A stretch of 64,000 bases of DNA from Haliscomenobacter hydrossis DSM 1100 (GCF_000212735.1 NC_015510.1:310001-374000); one strand, 5' to 3'; positions 1 through 9,164 are shown, counted from the first letter of the stretch. The notes: generated from the sequence alone by a model not told the origin. Program-made: numbers and translations.

Positions 1-1
1 A

Positions 2-1783
2 TATGCTGTAGCCGATTACCGCGCGGTCAATGAACGCTTGGGCACCATGGAACAACTGCGCGATTTGGCCGCTCTGCTGCACGAAAAAGGCATGCTCCTG
101 GTGATCGACTACGTGATGAACCATACCGCCCGTGAACACCAATGGGCACAGGCGGCACTCAGTGGCGATAAACACTTTCAGGATTTTTACCTCCTCTTCG
201 ACGACCGTGCCCTGCCTGATGCTTACGAGCGGACTTTACCGGAAGTATTTCCCGATTTTGCTCCGGGCAATTTTACCTGGCAACCCGAAATCCAAAAATG
301 GGCCTGGACGACCTTCTACGATTTCCAGTGGGACCTCAACTACCGCAACCCGGATGTGTTTGAAGCCATGCTGGAAGAAATGCTTTTCCTGGCCAATGTT
401 GGGGTTGACATCCTCCGCCTCGATGCCGTCCCTTTTTTGTGGAAAAACCTGGGTACCAATTGCCAAAACCAGCAGGAAGCCATCCACATCCTGGCGGCTT
501 ACCGCGCCCTCGTGCGCATGGTCGCACCGGGCTTGTTGTTTAAATCGGAGGCCATTGTAGCTCCCGAAGACATCATTCGGTACCTGGGCAGTGGCGGACT
601 GGAAGGCAAAGTATGCGAAATTGGCTACAATGCCACTTTGATGAACCACCTTTGGCAAGCCCTGGCCGCGGAAAATACCCATTTGCTGCGCACTACCCTC
701 TCGCGCTTGCCCGCTATCCCCAAAGAAGCCACCTGGATCAACTACATCCGCTGCCACGACGACATTGGCTGGGGCATTTCGGATGAAAACGCTGCCGCCG
801 TAGGCCAAAGTGGACGGGGCACGCGCAATTATTGCAGCGATTTTTATTCGGGCGTTTTGCCGCACAGCTACGCCGAAGGGTATATTTTCCAACGCGACCG
901 CCAAACGGGTGAGGCACGCACTTCGGGCACCGCCGCCGCATTGACGGGTTTGCAAAAAGCGCTGGTGGAGGCAGATCCCCAAAAAATCGACCTGGCCATC
1001 AAACGCCTGGAAGTGCTCAACGGGGTCATCTTCTTTATGCGCGGCATTCCCCTGATTTTCTCTGGCGATGAAATAGGTCAACTCAACGATTACGCTTATT
1101 TGCTCGACCCGCTGAAAGCAGGCGACAACCGTTGGGTACACCGCCCGCCGATGAACTGGGCCAAGGCTGCCCGCATCCACGAAGCAGGAACCCCGGAGGC
1201 ACGGATTTTTTCCCTGCACCAGCGCTACATTGCCGTGCGCAGACAGTCGCCAGCCCTGCACAGCCGTTCGGTGGATCGCATCATTTTGCCGGATAGTGAC
1301 GCCCTGTTTGTATGTGAGCGGAATTACCAGGGGCACAAAATGTTGCTGGTGGCCAACCTCAGCCGTACCCCCCAACGCATGAGCATCAGCCTTTTGCCGC
1401 CAGAGTGGCAAAATGGTGTGTATGTGGACGCCCTGCGCCAACAAAGCATGAGTTTCATCAACGACCATTTGTCGATTGGCCCTTACGGGGTATATTGGTT
1501 AAAACCTGCCCTGAGTCTGGAATCGACCAGTACAACCAGTGTTGAACTAAGCATGTACGTCCCCGCTGAATTTGGGGAAGAATTGTACGTGGTGGGCAGT
1601 TTGCCGATCCTGGGCAATTGGGATTGGCAAAAAGGACTATCCGCCGATTCAAAAGATTATCCGCATTGGAAGCTTCGATTTGAGGTGGTAAAAGGACAGG
1701 CATTTTCGTGGAAATGGGTGCGGGTACGGAATGGAAAAGTGGTGATGTGGGCGGAAGAGGATATGGAAGAGATGCCGCTTTGA
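2..1783 (+). CDS. Amylosucrase-like GH13 glycosidase with C-terminal CBM20-like domain, 5' truncated by window
   Basis: The frame is open from the first bases of the window, so the true start lies upstream. The (beta/alpha)8 catalytic motifs of GH13 are visible: IDYVMNH (region I), RLDAV with the nucleophile Asp at about nt 422, FKSEAI with the acid/base Glu at nt 548, and CHDDIGW with the stabilising Asp at nt 761. The segments EVFPDFAPGNF, FQWDLNY and HDDIGW are those of amylosucrase/sucrose hydrolase (GH13 subfamily 4), which act on sucrose to make alpha-1,4-glucan or release glucose and fructose. About residues 490-580 (nt 1505-1780) resemble a CBM20 starch-binding domain (VVGSLPILGNW, FSWKWV), an unusual C-terminal addition. 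No signal peptide can be judged because the N-terminus is missing. Family assignment is firm; transferase versus hydrolase activity is not decided. Confidence 0.9.
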   Translation, partial: YAVADYRAVNERLGTMEQLRDLAALLHEKGMLLVIDYVMNHTAREHQWAQAALSGDKHFQDFYLLFDDRALPDAYERTLPEVFPDFAPGNFTWQPEIQKWAWTTFYDFQWDLNYRNPDVFEAMLEEMLFLANVGVDILRLDAVPFLWKNLGTNCQNQQEAIHILAAYRALVRMVAPGLLFKSEAIVAPEDIIRYLGSGGLEGKVCEIGYNATLMNHLWQALAAENTHLLRTTLSRLPAIPKEATWINYIRCHDDIGWGISDENAAAVGQSGRGTRNYCSDFYSGVLPHSYAEGYIFQRDRQTGEARTSGTAAALTGLQKALVEADPQKIDLAIKRLEVLNGVIFFMRGIPLIFSGDEIGQLNDYAYLLDPLKAGDNRWVHRPPMNWAKAARIHEAGTPEARIFSLHQRYIAVRRQSPALHSRSVDRIILPDSDALFVCERNYQGHKMLLVANLSRTPQRMSISLLPPEWQNGVYVDALRQQSMSFINDHLSIGPYGVYWLKPALSLESTSTTSVELSMYVPAEFGEELYVVGSLPILGNWDWQKGLSADSKDYPHWKLRFEVVKGQAFSWKWVRVRNGKVVMWAEEDMEEMPL

Positions 1784-1796
1784 TTCAAAGCGACAA

Positions 1797-1972
1797 CAAT
1801 GGGAGCGCGGATGACACGGATTAAGCGGATTTTCACGGATTTTGATTCCGCCTGCGGCGAAATAAGTGTAGCCACAAATTTGTGCAATTTGTGGCAAAAA
1901 AGCGGCTCTGCGGCAGACATGAGTCCTAATCCGTTTAAATCCGCTTAATCCGTGTCATCCGCGTTCCCATTG
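1797..1972. repeat. Long inverted repeat of 'ggatt' words after the amylosucrase-like gene
   Basis: The left arm (1797-1845) and right arm (1926-1972) are imperfect reverse complements built from degenerate words of the type cacggatt / gcggatt. The outermost bases (caatgggagcgcggatgac versus its complement) match perfectly. A second palindrome, ccacaaatttgtg paired with caatttgtgg, lies near 1870-1894. No ORF and no T-tract terminator is seen. This is one member of the word-repeat inverted-repeat class found throughout the window. Confidence 0.8.
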
Positions 1973-2080
1973 AGTCTCCTGCGAAAGAGCCGAAGGCTCA
2001 AAGCAGGGCATAAATGATGTTCGGTGATACAGATGGTGATGAACTAACTATTACGGAGAAACAATAACGGAAAACTCTTG

Positions 2081-3571
2081 CTAATACACAACCCGGAATC
2101 CAAAATGAAAATACCGATCAGACACCCCGGCATTAAAACGGCTGGTTGTCCGGCATTTTTCAGTCTCATGCAGCCAGGAGCCTCCACGTATCACCCGATG
2201 GGTACCTGATGTTGCGCCCTTGGGGTTGCTGCTGGCTGTGCTGGAATAGTTTCCATACCAGTCCTCACAATACTCAAATACATTGCCATTTAAGTCATAC
2301 AGGCCCAATTCATTGGGTTGTAAGCGCCCCACCTGATGTGTATTTAAATCTGATTCAGGTGGAGCGTAGAACCAGGCTACTTCGGCCAGGTTGTTGCTGC
2401 CCGCATGTTTGTATCCCCGACTCAAATGTCCTCCTCGTGCCGCGTATTCCCATTCGGCCTCGGTGGGCAAACGGAATTTTTTACCCGTTTTAGTCGCCAG
2501 CCATTGGCAATAGGCGACCGCGTCATTCCAGCTTACATGAATGACGGGATGGTCATGGCCTGTAGGCGGGTGAAGCTTACCGGAAGCATCATGCCTCCAG
2601 TTTATCCCATCTGTTTTTACATAACCATTGTTCCAAATATAGCTCCATCCATCTTTTTCCGCATCCGTTCGGTAGCCACTGGCCTCCACAAATTCTTTAA
2701 ATGCTTGTACCGTCACTTCATGTTTGCCCATGTAAAAATCGTTGAGCGTCACCCGGTGGGCGGGTTTTTCATCGTCTTCACAATCAATGCCTTGCTCCAG
2801 CGTACAGCCCATGGTAAATGTCCCACCTTTTATGAAGACCATCCCTTCCACGCTGGTCAATTCACTTTCATACAATTCTGCCATAAAATAGGGAAAGTGG
2901 GCATTGCCAATCAATTCGCGAATCCGACTGAGGCTCAGAGCAAAAGAGGAAGTCCTTTCGTCTTCCAAAACCAGTCCAATGATGCCACTTTCCGTCAACA
3001 GGGGTGCACCAGAAGTGCCTGGCTCCATGCTGTACATTGTAAATTCAATGCGGGTATTGTTGATGCGGAAGATCTCCCCTGCACCTGGACTGACCCAGTC
3101 GCCGTTTTTGCCAATGAACCGTACACTTTGGTAGGCCTGGGGGTAAAAATGGGCAAATTTGCGCTGCCATTGTACGCCGATGGGTTTGGGCAGGGTCAGT
3201 AAAGACAAGTCATCGGCCTCAAACCAACTTTCTTCTTCGGCGCTGAATTGGCGAAGGCTGGAAATAAACTTTACTTGTATTTTGACTGGTTTTTTGGGCA
3301 GTTTGCCATGTACCACGTGCCCGGCGGTGACGACATAAAGTTGGCCATCTTTTTCGCCCGTAATGAACCCAAAGCCTTTTTCTTCGGAATTGTCGTCAAA
3401 TTTCACGGTGACTGCAACCACGTTTTGTTTGAGGTCTTCGGTGACGCGCACGAGCGGGTCTTGGGCGGACAGTTGGAAGGCCCAGCATAACATTGCCCAT
3501 AAACTGATGCAACGGAAAACGCGGATGTGGGCAGGTTGACCGGTGTTGATTTTTAGGAAGTAATTGCTCAT
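2081..3571 (-). CDS. Secreted trypsin-like serine protease fused to FGE/sulfatase-modifying-factor-like domain
   Basis: 496 aa. A hydrophobic N-terminus ending in QLSAQD at about residue 37 looks like a signal peptide. Residues 45-230 form a trypsin-like (HtrA-type) domain with a plausible triad: His85 in TAGHVV, Asp121 in EADDLSLL and Ser187 in GTSGAP. Residues 242-496 are an FGE-sulfatase / SUMF1-like (C-type-lectin fold) domain with KGGTFTMGC, RLPTEAEWEYAARGG, NGNVFEYCEDWYG and GGSW. Only one Cys (in EKCRTTSR) is present near the C-terminus where genuine formylglycine-generating enzymes have a pair, so formylglycine synthesis is unlikely and a binding role is more plausible. A paralogue with the same architecture is encoded just upstream on the same strand at 4133-5584. 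The start is the ATG preceding the signal peptide. Confidence 0.85.
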   Translation of the reverse strand: MSNYFLKINTGQPAHIRVFRCISLWAMLCWAFQLSAQDPLVRVTEDLKQNVVAVTVKFDDNSEEKGFGFITGEKDGQLYVVTAGHVVHGKLPKKPVKIQVKFISSLRQFSAEEESWFEADDLSLLTLPKPIGVQWQRKFAHFYPQAYQSVRFIGKNGDWVSPGAGEIFRINNTRIEFTMYSMEPGTSGAPLLTESGIIGLVLEDERTSSFALSLSRIRELIGNAHFPYFMAELYESELTSVEGMVFIKGGTFTMGCTLEQGIDCEDDEKPAHRVTLNDFYMGKHEVTVQAFKEFVEASGYRTDAEKDGWSYIWNNGYVKTDGINWRHDASGKLHPPTGHDHPVIHVSWNDAVAYCQWLATKTGKKFRLPTEAEWEYAARGGHLSRGYKHAGSNNLAEVAWFYAPPESDLNTHQVGRLQPNELGLYDLNGNVFEYCEDWYGNYSSTASSNPKGATSGTHRVIRGGSWLHETEKCRTTSRFNAGVSDRYFHFGFRVVY

Positions 3572-3770
3572 AGCATGCGGTGCTTTGGATAAAAATACAG
3601 AAAATGAGGGAATGGGGAGGGGTTTTTAAAGGGGTTGGTGCTGAGGTGTTAGCGAGGAGAGTATTTTTTGTATTGTGTTTTAACAATGCTAAAATCAATC
3701 CTGATTACAGGAACCCCACGATTGACTACTTAACAAAGCCAAAGTAAGCAAAGGTAGCCTCCGAAAATAC

Positions 3771-3972
3771 AGTCGCGTAGTGACGATCCATCTTGTAGCG
3801 GCGGGTTTTAACCCGCCGATGACATGGCCAATAATTTTTATTGGCGTGCCGTAGGTACGGCTCATTTTAAGGCAAATCGGGCGTACCTACGGCACGTTAT
3901 CATCCAATTACGCAATTGACGGCGGGTTGAAACCCGCCGCTACAAAATCGGTCGTCGCTACGCGACTGGTTT
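3771..3972. repeat. Nested GC-rich palindromes between the two protease/FGE genes
   Basis: Outer arms carry tagtgacgatc and gtcgtcgctacgcgac. Inside them, tgtagcggcgggttttaac and its complement (gttgaaacccgccgctaca) form a second pair, and gtgccgtaggtacg / cgtacctacggcac a third. The intergenic stretch 3572-4132 holds this repeat and, around 4030-4090, further GC-rich text with a short palindrome (cccgctcgcttgcggg). No gene is visible in the stretch. Confidence 0.75.
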
Positions 3973-4132
3973 TCCAGTTCTTAATCATGCAGTTCCACCC
4001 CATTTGTTTTTCCTAACGCGCTATAGCCCTTGCTGCACACCGCTGCTTCGCTCCCGCTCGCTTGCGGGTCGTGCCAGGCTATTTGCGGACATTTTTTTGC
4101 TCTCCGAAAAGCCGAAAGGGTCTCCGCCAGAA

Positions 4133-5584
4133 CTAGAGGGCAAGACGAAAACCTAAGGAGTTGTAGCGGTTCGTAGGCGCGTCATTGAAGCGATATGACA
4201 TGCGGCAGCTCCTCGCGCTGCCGAGCCAGCTACCGCCACGACCCACACGATTAGAGCCCGAACCAGCGCCAGTCGGATTCGTCTGTGTATTGCTAGAATA
4301 ATCACCATACCAATCCTGACAACATTCATATACATTACCACTCAGGTCGTACAAGCCTAGCTCGTTGGCTTGTTTGGTGCCTACTGGATGCGTTTTGCCA
4401 TCCGAATTTTCAGTAAACCAGGCCACTTCGCTGAGCGTATTGCTGCCTGCATATTTGTAGCCTTTGCTTTGATTGCCCCCCCTTGCAGCGTATTCCCATT
4501 CCGCCTCTGTAGGTAGCCGGTATTTTTTGCCCGTTTGAGCATTGAGTTTGCGCAAAAATTCCTGGATCTCTTCCCAACTCACGCGTTCTACCGGGCATTG
4601 GTCACAGCCTTTAAAATACAAATTGGGGGGATCGCTGCCCATTACTTTACGCCACTGGGCCTGCGTAACCTCGTATTTCCCAATAAAAAAATCTTTTACT
4701 TTCACTTGATGCGCTGGTTTTTCAATATCGTAGCAATCACTTCCCTGTTCGCTGGTGCAACCCATGGTGAAAATTCCCCCTTTCACCAGCACCAGGCCGT
4801 ATTCGTCGACTTGCGGGACATTTACGGACTCATTCGTTTTAATGGTATTGGGCGCCACTATACTCCCCAGCGGCTGCAGTCCAAAATACGGGTACTGTCC
4901 TCTTCCACTAAACAACGCCCTGATCTGCGTCAGCTTCAGCGCCGTTGAAATCCCACCCTCATCCTGCGTAATCAGCCCCACAATCCCCTTTTCGTTGATC
5001 AGTGGCGCGCCCGAAGTACCCGGCCTAATCGTGCCGATGGCAAACTGAATGGCATTACCCGATACATCAAATATCTCCCCGCTACCGGGATAAACCCAGG
5101 CAGGCTCGTTGCCATTCAAGCCAACGAAGCGCACTTTTTGGAGGTTTTCTGGAGAAAAATCCGCACAATCGCTCCGCCATTGCACGAAAGTTGGTTTATT
5201 CATTTCTAACAGCGCTAAATCTTCACGATCCCAATGGTAGAGGAAAGTTGCTTCCAACCAACGGATGTCCCTGAAAAATTTGACCTGGATACTTTTGGCT
5301 TTTTGATTCAATTCAATTCCGCGTACCACATGGGCTGCGGTAGCCAGGTACAACTTTCCTTGCTCTTCTCCGGTAATGAAGCCGAAGCCTTTTTCTTCTG
5401 AACCGTCTTCGAAGGTAGTTTTGATGGCGACCACGTTGGGTTTGAGGCTTTCGGCCATTTGAGCGATGGGGTCTTGCGCATTCATCAGCGTGCTCCAAAA
5501 TAGCAGCAACATGGCCAGGCTATAGCACCAAAAATGGGGCTGAGGGTAAAAAAAGGGTGTGAAGTTTAGAGTTGATGATTTCAT
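4133..5584 (-). CDS. Secreted trypsin-like serine protease fused to FGE-like domain (paralogue of 2081-3571)
   Basis: 483 aa with the same plan as its downstream neighbour. A signal peptide ends near STLMNAQD (residue 37). The trypsin-like domain has His85 (TAAHVV), Asp122 (REDLALLE) and Ser191 (GTSGAP). The FGE-like domain starts at about residue 268 with VKGGIFTMGC and contains GKYEVTQAQW, RLPTEAEWEYAARGG, SGNVYECCQDWYG and GRGGSWLGSARSCR. As in the paralogue, only one of the two C-terminal cysteines of true FGE is found. The two proteins diverge most in the last ~35 residues around GGSW...GFR, the surface-exposed variable part of this fold. The pair most likely arose by tandem duplication. 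Substrate and partner are unknown. Confidence 0.85.
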   Translation of the reverse strand: MKSSTLNFTPFFYPQPHFWCYSLAMLLLFWSTLMNAQDPIAQMAESLKPNVVAIKTTFEDGSEEKGFGFITGEEQGKLYLATAAHVVRGIELNQKAKSIQVKFFRDIRWLEATFLYHWDREDLALLEMNKPTFVQWRSDCADFSPENLQKVRFVGLNGNEPAWVYPGSGEIFDVSGNAIQFAIGTIRPGTSGAPLINEKGIVGLITQDEGGISTALKLTQIRALFSGRGQYPYFGLQPLGSIVAPNTIKTNESVNVPQVDEYGLVLVKGGIFTMGCTSEQGSDCYDIEKPAHQVKVKDFFIGKYEVTQAQWRKVMGSDPPNLYFKGCDQCPVERVSWEEIQEFLRKLNAQTGKKYRLPTEAEWEYAARGGNQSKGYKYAGSNTLSEVAWFTENSDGKTHPVGTKQANELGLYDLSGNVYECCQDWYGDYSSNTQTNPTGAGSGSNRVGRGGSWLGSARSCRMSYRFNDAPTNRYNSLGFRLAL

Positions 5585-5899
5585 CGATGCAAAGCTTTGG
5601 CGAAAAATAAGGAAAATTGATAGAATTGGGAAGGGCTTTGTAGCAGACGAACGTGTTCTGATCGTAACTAACGATACAACAATAGTCGAACCAGCGTAAA
5701 AAGCTTGACCTGCGGTAGGCTCCAGAGCCCGCGATCGTCGAGCCCGCTCGCGGGGTCTTAGATCCTACTCCTGGTTGAACAAGTTGAAAAGGTTTACCGC
5801 TGTAACCAGCGCGCCGGGCGAAAACTACCTTATGAAATTATTCGTCAAAAACATCACATCCCCCCAAAAAAAACTATTTTTATCCCAAATAGAAACCCT
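5585..5899. other. Intergenic stretch without a recognisable gene
   Basis: No convincing ORF, RNA gene or terminator was found. A short motif, gaaccagcgtaaa (about 5691-5703), resembles text flanking the IS-split lipoprotein gene at about 19.11 and 21.57 kb. A small GC-rich palindrome lies around 5730-5755. Confidence 0.4.
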
Positions 5900-6613
5900 A
5901 TGCGCCACTTACTCCCCATTTTTATCCTCTTATCGTGCTGCTTGGCAGCCCAGGCTCAATGCGACGCCCGCATCGCCCCTTCCGACAACAGCACCCTGCG
6001 CTACCAAACCCGCGGCAACCGCTGCGAAGGTTTTTACAGCTCTAAAGTCAGTGCCGCCAGTTTGGAACTCATTGCCTGCACCTTGGGGGATTTTCGTTTT
6101 AAAAACGACAAAGCCGAGGTCATTACCCTGAGTTTACTCAGCGGCGGAAAACAAAGCGTGAACATTCGGGCTCAGGGCATTCCCATCAATTTGTACTACC
6201 GCATGGATGCCACGCTACAAGCTGGCAAAACCCTGGCCTGGGAAGTTTCTCCCGTCTTGCTCAAAGATGCCCGCACGGCGCGTGCTTACAACATTGGCCT
6301 CCTCGCCTATCAGGGAGAAGGAACCCAGCAGGTCGTTTTTCCGGTTGCTCCCCAGTCCAAACTGCTGCCCAAAAGTACGGTTAAAGACTCGCTGGTACTG
6401 CAATTTATGGGCACGGCGCGTTTGGCCAGTTTTAGGTATCAACTCGACAATGGTCCCCTGAAACCGCTGGCTGGTTCGTTTCCCGACGGTCGCCCCATCC
6501 GCATCAAACTCAGCGCTGCACTGCCCAAAGGCCTGCATACCTTAACCATAAAATACCGCGCCCTAAACGATGCCGATGGAGAAACTACTCGCCGTTACCA
6601 GCTTCAATTGTAA
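5900..6613 (+). CDS. Secreted protein of unknown function
   Basis: 237 aa. MRHLLPIFILLSCCLAAQAQ is a classical Sec signal peptide with predicted cleavage after AQA. The mature part starts with CDARIAPSDNSTLRYQ and appears beta-rich, with two further Cys near residues 43 and 60. No catalytic motif or known domain was recognised. It sits 6 bp upstream of the EAD11-like membrane protein gene at 6620 and is probably co-transcribed with it. Both proteins would place domains outside the cytoplasm, so a shared envelope role is plausible but unproven. Confidence 0.7.
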   Translation: MRHLLPIFILLSCCLAAQAQCDARIAPSDNSTLRYQTRGNRCEGFYSSKVSAASLELIACTLGDFRFKNDKAEVITLSLLSGGKQSVNIRAQGIPINLYYRMDATLQAGKTLAWEVSPVLLKDARTARAYNIGLLAYQGEGTQQVVFPVAPQSKLLPKSTVKDSLVLQFMGTARLASFRYQLDNGPLKPLAGSFPDGRPIRIKLSAALPKGLHTLTIKYRALNDADGETTRRYQLQL

Positions 6614-6619
6614 TCAACA

Positions 6620-7804
6620 ATGGAAAAAGAAGCATTGATAGCGCTTTTGGCAGAAGACAAAATTGAAGCACTGCTGGACGAACTGGATCATTTATCCAGA
6701 AAAAACAGGGCATTACACCAGGATTGGACCAGCCTCTCGGGTCGTTATCACCAGTTGCGTAGCCGGGAATTGAGGGGAACCGCCCAGGCCGATGACCTCG
6801 AAGTGGAGCGCAACCAAATCCGCGAGGCACTGTATGTTTTGATCGATCGGGTTTATGCACCAGCTACTGTCAGTAGTACGGGGTTTGGCACTTTTTTGAC
6901 CCGCTGGCGCTGGCCTCTCCTCGTCTTGGGTATTTCTCTTGCGGCCATCAGCATTGGGATGTTGCCCGTTCGGCAAGCCGAATTTACGGCAACCCTAAAA
7001 ACGAGTGATTTGAATTTCCGCCTGATCGAACCCTGGCCTACAACTTTTCGTTTTTCAGCCAATCGTTTGAACCTGGGCCCCTTGCAAGAAGTACGGGGCA
7101 GTGGTTGGCAATACACCCTGGAGCAACTTGGACAACCCATCGATTTGGCACTGGATAGTGGAAAACTGGACATTGGGCCACTCTTCATTCCCGATAGTGA
7201 ATTGTTGAGCCTGCGCTGTCGAGCCAATGAACTGAGTTTTGTGTTTGGTGAACATACGAGCGGAGAAATTAACCTGTTTCAGGGCGATCTGAACATCAGT
7301 CCGCAAGGTGAAGTACACAGTTTTGGCACGGGCACCCAGGCGGGGGACTTGCTGCAATGGCAGGCCGAACCCAGCGCGCAACTCACTTTTCAAGCCGCAC
7401 AGAACACCCCATTCCGATTGCCCCGTATGGCCATCAAGGCCATTGAATTCATCAAAAAAGAAGGCGATGAAGTAAACTCCGCGCTGCTGGGCGGCAAAGT
7501 AGAGGTAGTTGGGCACGGGCCACTTATGCTGGAAGCAGGGGATTTTCTGGAGTTGGGCGACCTAACCGAAACTGACTTTGACCTGCGGCAAATCGTGGAT
7601 ACTTTGGAAATAAACCTGCGGGGCAAAACGAACCAGCTTATGAACGGCGCTCAAAAAATGTACTCCCGCAAGCCCAGTTTATTGGAGTATTTTTACCAGG
7701 ATAAAAAAATCTACTTCTTTGGAACCGTATTGGTTTCCTTGATCAGTTTGTTGTGGACGCTCAAGGGTGCTTTGGGATTGGGAAAGGATGGAATGGCAAA
7801 ATGA
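6620..7804 (+). CDS. Membrane protein with N-terminal EAD11-like effector-associated domain
   Basis: 394 aa. Residues 1-78 form an all-helical module whose pattern (LLAEDKIEALLDEL, LSGRYHQLRSRELRGT, VERNQIREALYVLIDRV) matches the effector-associated domain 11 class, a small adaptor found in bacterial conflict and signalling proteins. A transmembrane helix follows at about 97-115 (WPLLVLGISLAAISIGML). A beta-rich, presumably extracytoplasmic region covers about 120-360, and a second helix lies near 363-385 (IYFFGTVLVSLISLLW). The middle region was not recognised. The gene follows the secreted protein at 5900 by 6 bp. EAD domains normally recruit effectors by homotypic contact; no second EAD11 protein was spotted in this window. 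The domain call is by eye. Confidence 0.65.
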   Translation: MEKEALIALLAEDKIEALLDELDHLSRKNRALHQDWTSLSGRYHQLRSRELRGTAQADDLEVERNQIREALYVLIDRVYAPATVSSTGFGTFLTRWRWPLLVLGISLAAISIGMLPVRQAEFTATLKTSDLNFRLIEPWPTTFRFSANRLNLGPLQEVRGSGWQYTLEQLGQPIDLALDSGKLDIGPLFIPDSELLSLRCRANELSFVFGEHTSGEINLFQGDLNISPQGEVHSFGTGTQAGDLLQWQAEPSAQLTFQAAQNTPFRLPRMAIKAIEFIKKEGDEVNSALLGGKVEVVGHGPLMLEAGDFLELGDLTETDFDLRQIVDTLEINLRGKTNQLMNGAQKMYSRKPSLLEYFYQDKKIYFFGTVLVSLISLLWTLKGALGLGKDGMAK

Positions 7805-7838
7805 GTGGCACAATGTTCAAACTTACAGCATAAACCTT

Positions 7839-7846
7839 TATCTTTG
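7839..7846 (+). promoter_or_regulatory. Bacteroidota -7 element for the radical SAM gene
   Basis: tatctttg matches the TAnnTTTG consensus, 20 bp before the ATG at 7866. The -33 position has TTC at 7816-7818 instead of TTG. Confidence 0.5.
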
Positions 7847-7865
7847 CCCGCTTAAACCACACCAT

Positions 7866-9164
7866 ATGATACTCAAGCACTCGCCATACGTGCTTTATGC
7901 TGATGCTGAAGGGAATGTTTTTGAGGACAAAAGTTTGTATGCCGTAGGCCGCTCGGGATGGTATTGTGATCCCATTCCTAATGAGGACTGGATTGAGTTG
8001 CCAAAGGGTGGTTCTTTGTACAACCTGCCGGGGCGGATTCCCCTGGGGATTGATGTCAAAACGGGCGAAATGCGGCTCTGCGACCTCGGTTTTGCGGTAG
8101 CTGCTTTTGTGCCTCCCGCGCATACTGGTTTGTATTTGGCCGCCTACGAAAACCAGCCCGAAGCACCGATTCTTTCCTTATTTTGTTATACTGCCGTGGG
8201 TTGGTACCGCGGTAAATTCATGGTGCCCGCCATACGCGTGGAGCAAGACATTCGGCAGGAATGTGCGGGTTTTGACCACGAGATTGTGGTACAAGGGGTC
8301 AAAGAATTGCGCCAGGCCTATCCGCACAACCGTTTGGTGGAACATTTGGCCGAAAACTGTGCCCTGACTTATACTTGCCCCGCTGCCCGCAATTACTTTA
8401 TGGGCCGTTGGGAATGCCCGGTGCCCGTTTCCCCGGCGTGTAATGCCAATTGCATCGGCTGTATTTCGGAGCAACCCGAGGACGAAACCGTAGTGTCCAA
8501 CCAGGATCGTTTGCAGTTCAAACCCACCCCACAGGAAATCATTGAATTTACGGTGCCGCACCTGGAATCCGCGCCTTATCCACTAATCAGTTTTGGGCAA
8601 GGTTGTGAAGGAGAACCCCTGCTGATGTGGGAAACCATCCGCGAGGCGATCATCGAAATCCGGAAATTTACCGACAAAGGTTCGATCAACATCAATACCA
8701 ATGGCAGCAAACCCGATGCCGTGGAAGCACTCTGCAAAGTGGGCCTCAACAGCATCCGCGTGAGCACCAACTCGCTGCAACGCAACGTGTACATGCCTTA
8801 CTACCGCCCCAACAATTACGACTTCGACGCGCTGGCCGAATGCATCAAAATTGTCAATAGCTACGGTGGCTGGACGAGCATCAATTACTTCGTTTTCCCT
8901 GGCCAAACCGACTCGGTGGAAGAATATGAAGCCCTACGGGCGTTCATCAAAGATACGGGTGTAAAAATGATCCAATGGCGCAATTTCAACATTGACCCCG
9001 ATTGGTACCTGGGCCGCATCAATTTACCGGATACGGGTGATGTATTGGGGGTCAAGCAGTTGATGGAATTGATCAAAGAAGAGTTTCCAGAGATCAAGTA
9101 CGGGTATTACAATCCGCCAATGGAGCGGATTAAGGGGAATTATGAGGTGGATTTTGCGCATTGA
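7866..9164 (+). CDS. Radical SAM protein of unknown specificity
   Basis: 432 aa. The radical SAM [4Fe-4S] motif CxxxCxxC is present as Cys192, Cys196 and Cys199 (ACNANCIGC), unusually far from the N-terminus: about 190 residues of a separate domain come first, and further Cys lie in that region (WECPVPVSPAC). Downstream radical SAM core features include a glycine-rich GQGCEGEPLL segment and the strand-like INTNGSKPD, which typically contact SAM. The ATG at 7866 was chosen over an in-frame ATG at 7767 because the latter would overlap the preceding gene by 38 bp and because a -7 promoter motif lies at 7839. No maturation partner or peptide substrate gene is visible nearby, so the substrate is unknown. 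Confidence 0.85.
   Translation: MILKHSPYVLYADAEGNVFEDKSLYAVGRSGWYCDPIPNEDWIELPKGGSLYNLPGRIPLGIDVKTGEMRLCDLGFAVAAFVPPAHTGLYLAAYENQPEAPILSLFCYTAVGWYRGKFMVPAIRVEQDIRQECAGFDHEIVVQGVKELRQAYPHNRLVEHLAENCALTYTCPAARNYFMGRWECPVPVSPACNANCIGCISEQPEDETVVSNQDRLQFKPTPQEIIEFTVPHLESAPYPLISFGQGCEGEPLLMWETIREAIIEIRKFTDKGSININTNGSKPDAVEALCKVGLNSIRVSTNSLQRNVYMPYYRPNNYDFDALAECIKIVNSYGGWTSINYFVFPGQTDSVEEYEALRAFIKDTGVKMIQWRNFNIDPDWYLGRINLPDTGDVLGVKQLMELIKEEFPEIKYGYYNPPMERIKGNYEVDFAH

Noticed and set aside
236-1468. A 410-codon open frame antisense to the amylosucrase-like gene
   Set aside because: The sense frame has unmistakable GH13 motifs; the antisense product matches nothing and results from the GC-rich codon pattern.
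2081-5584. Diversity-generating retroelement with the FGE-like proteins as targets
   Set aside because: No reverse transcriptase or adenine-specific template repeat was found in the window.
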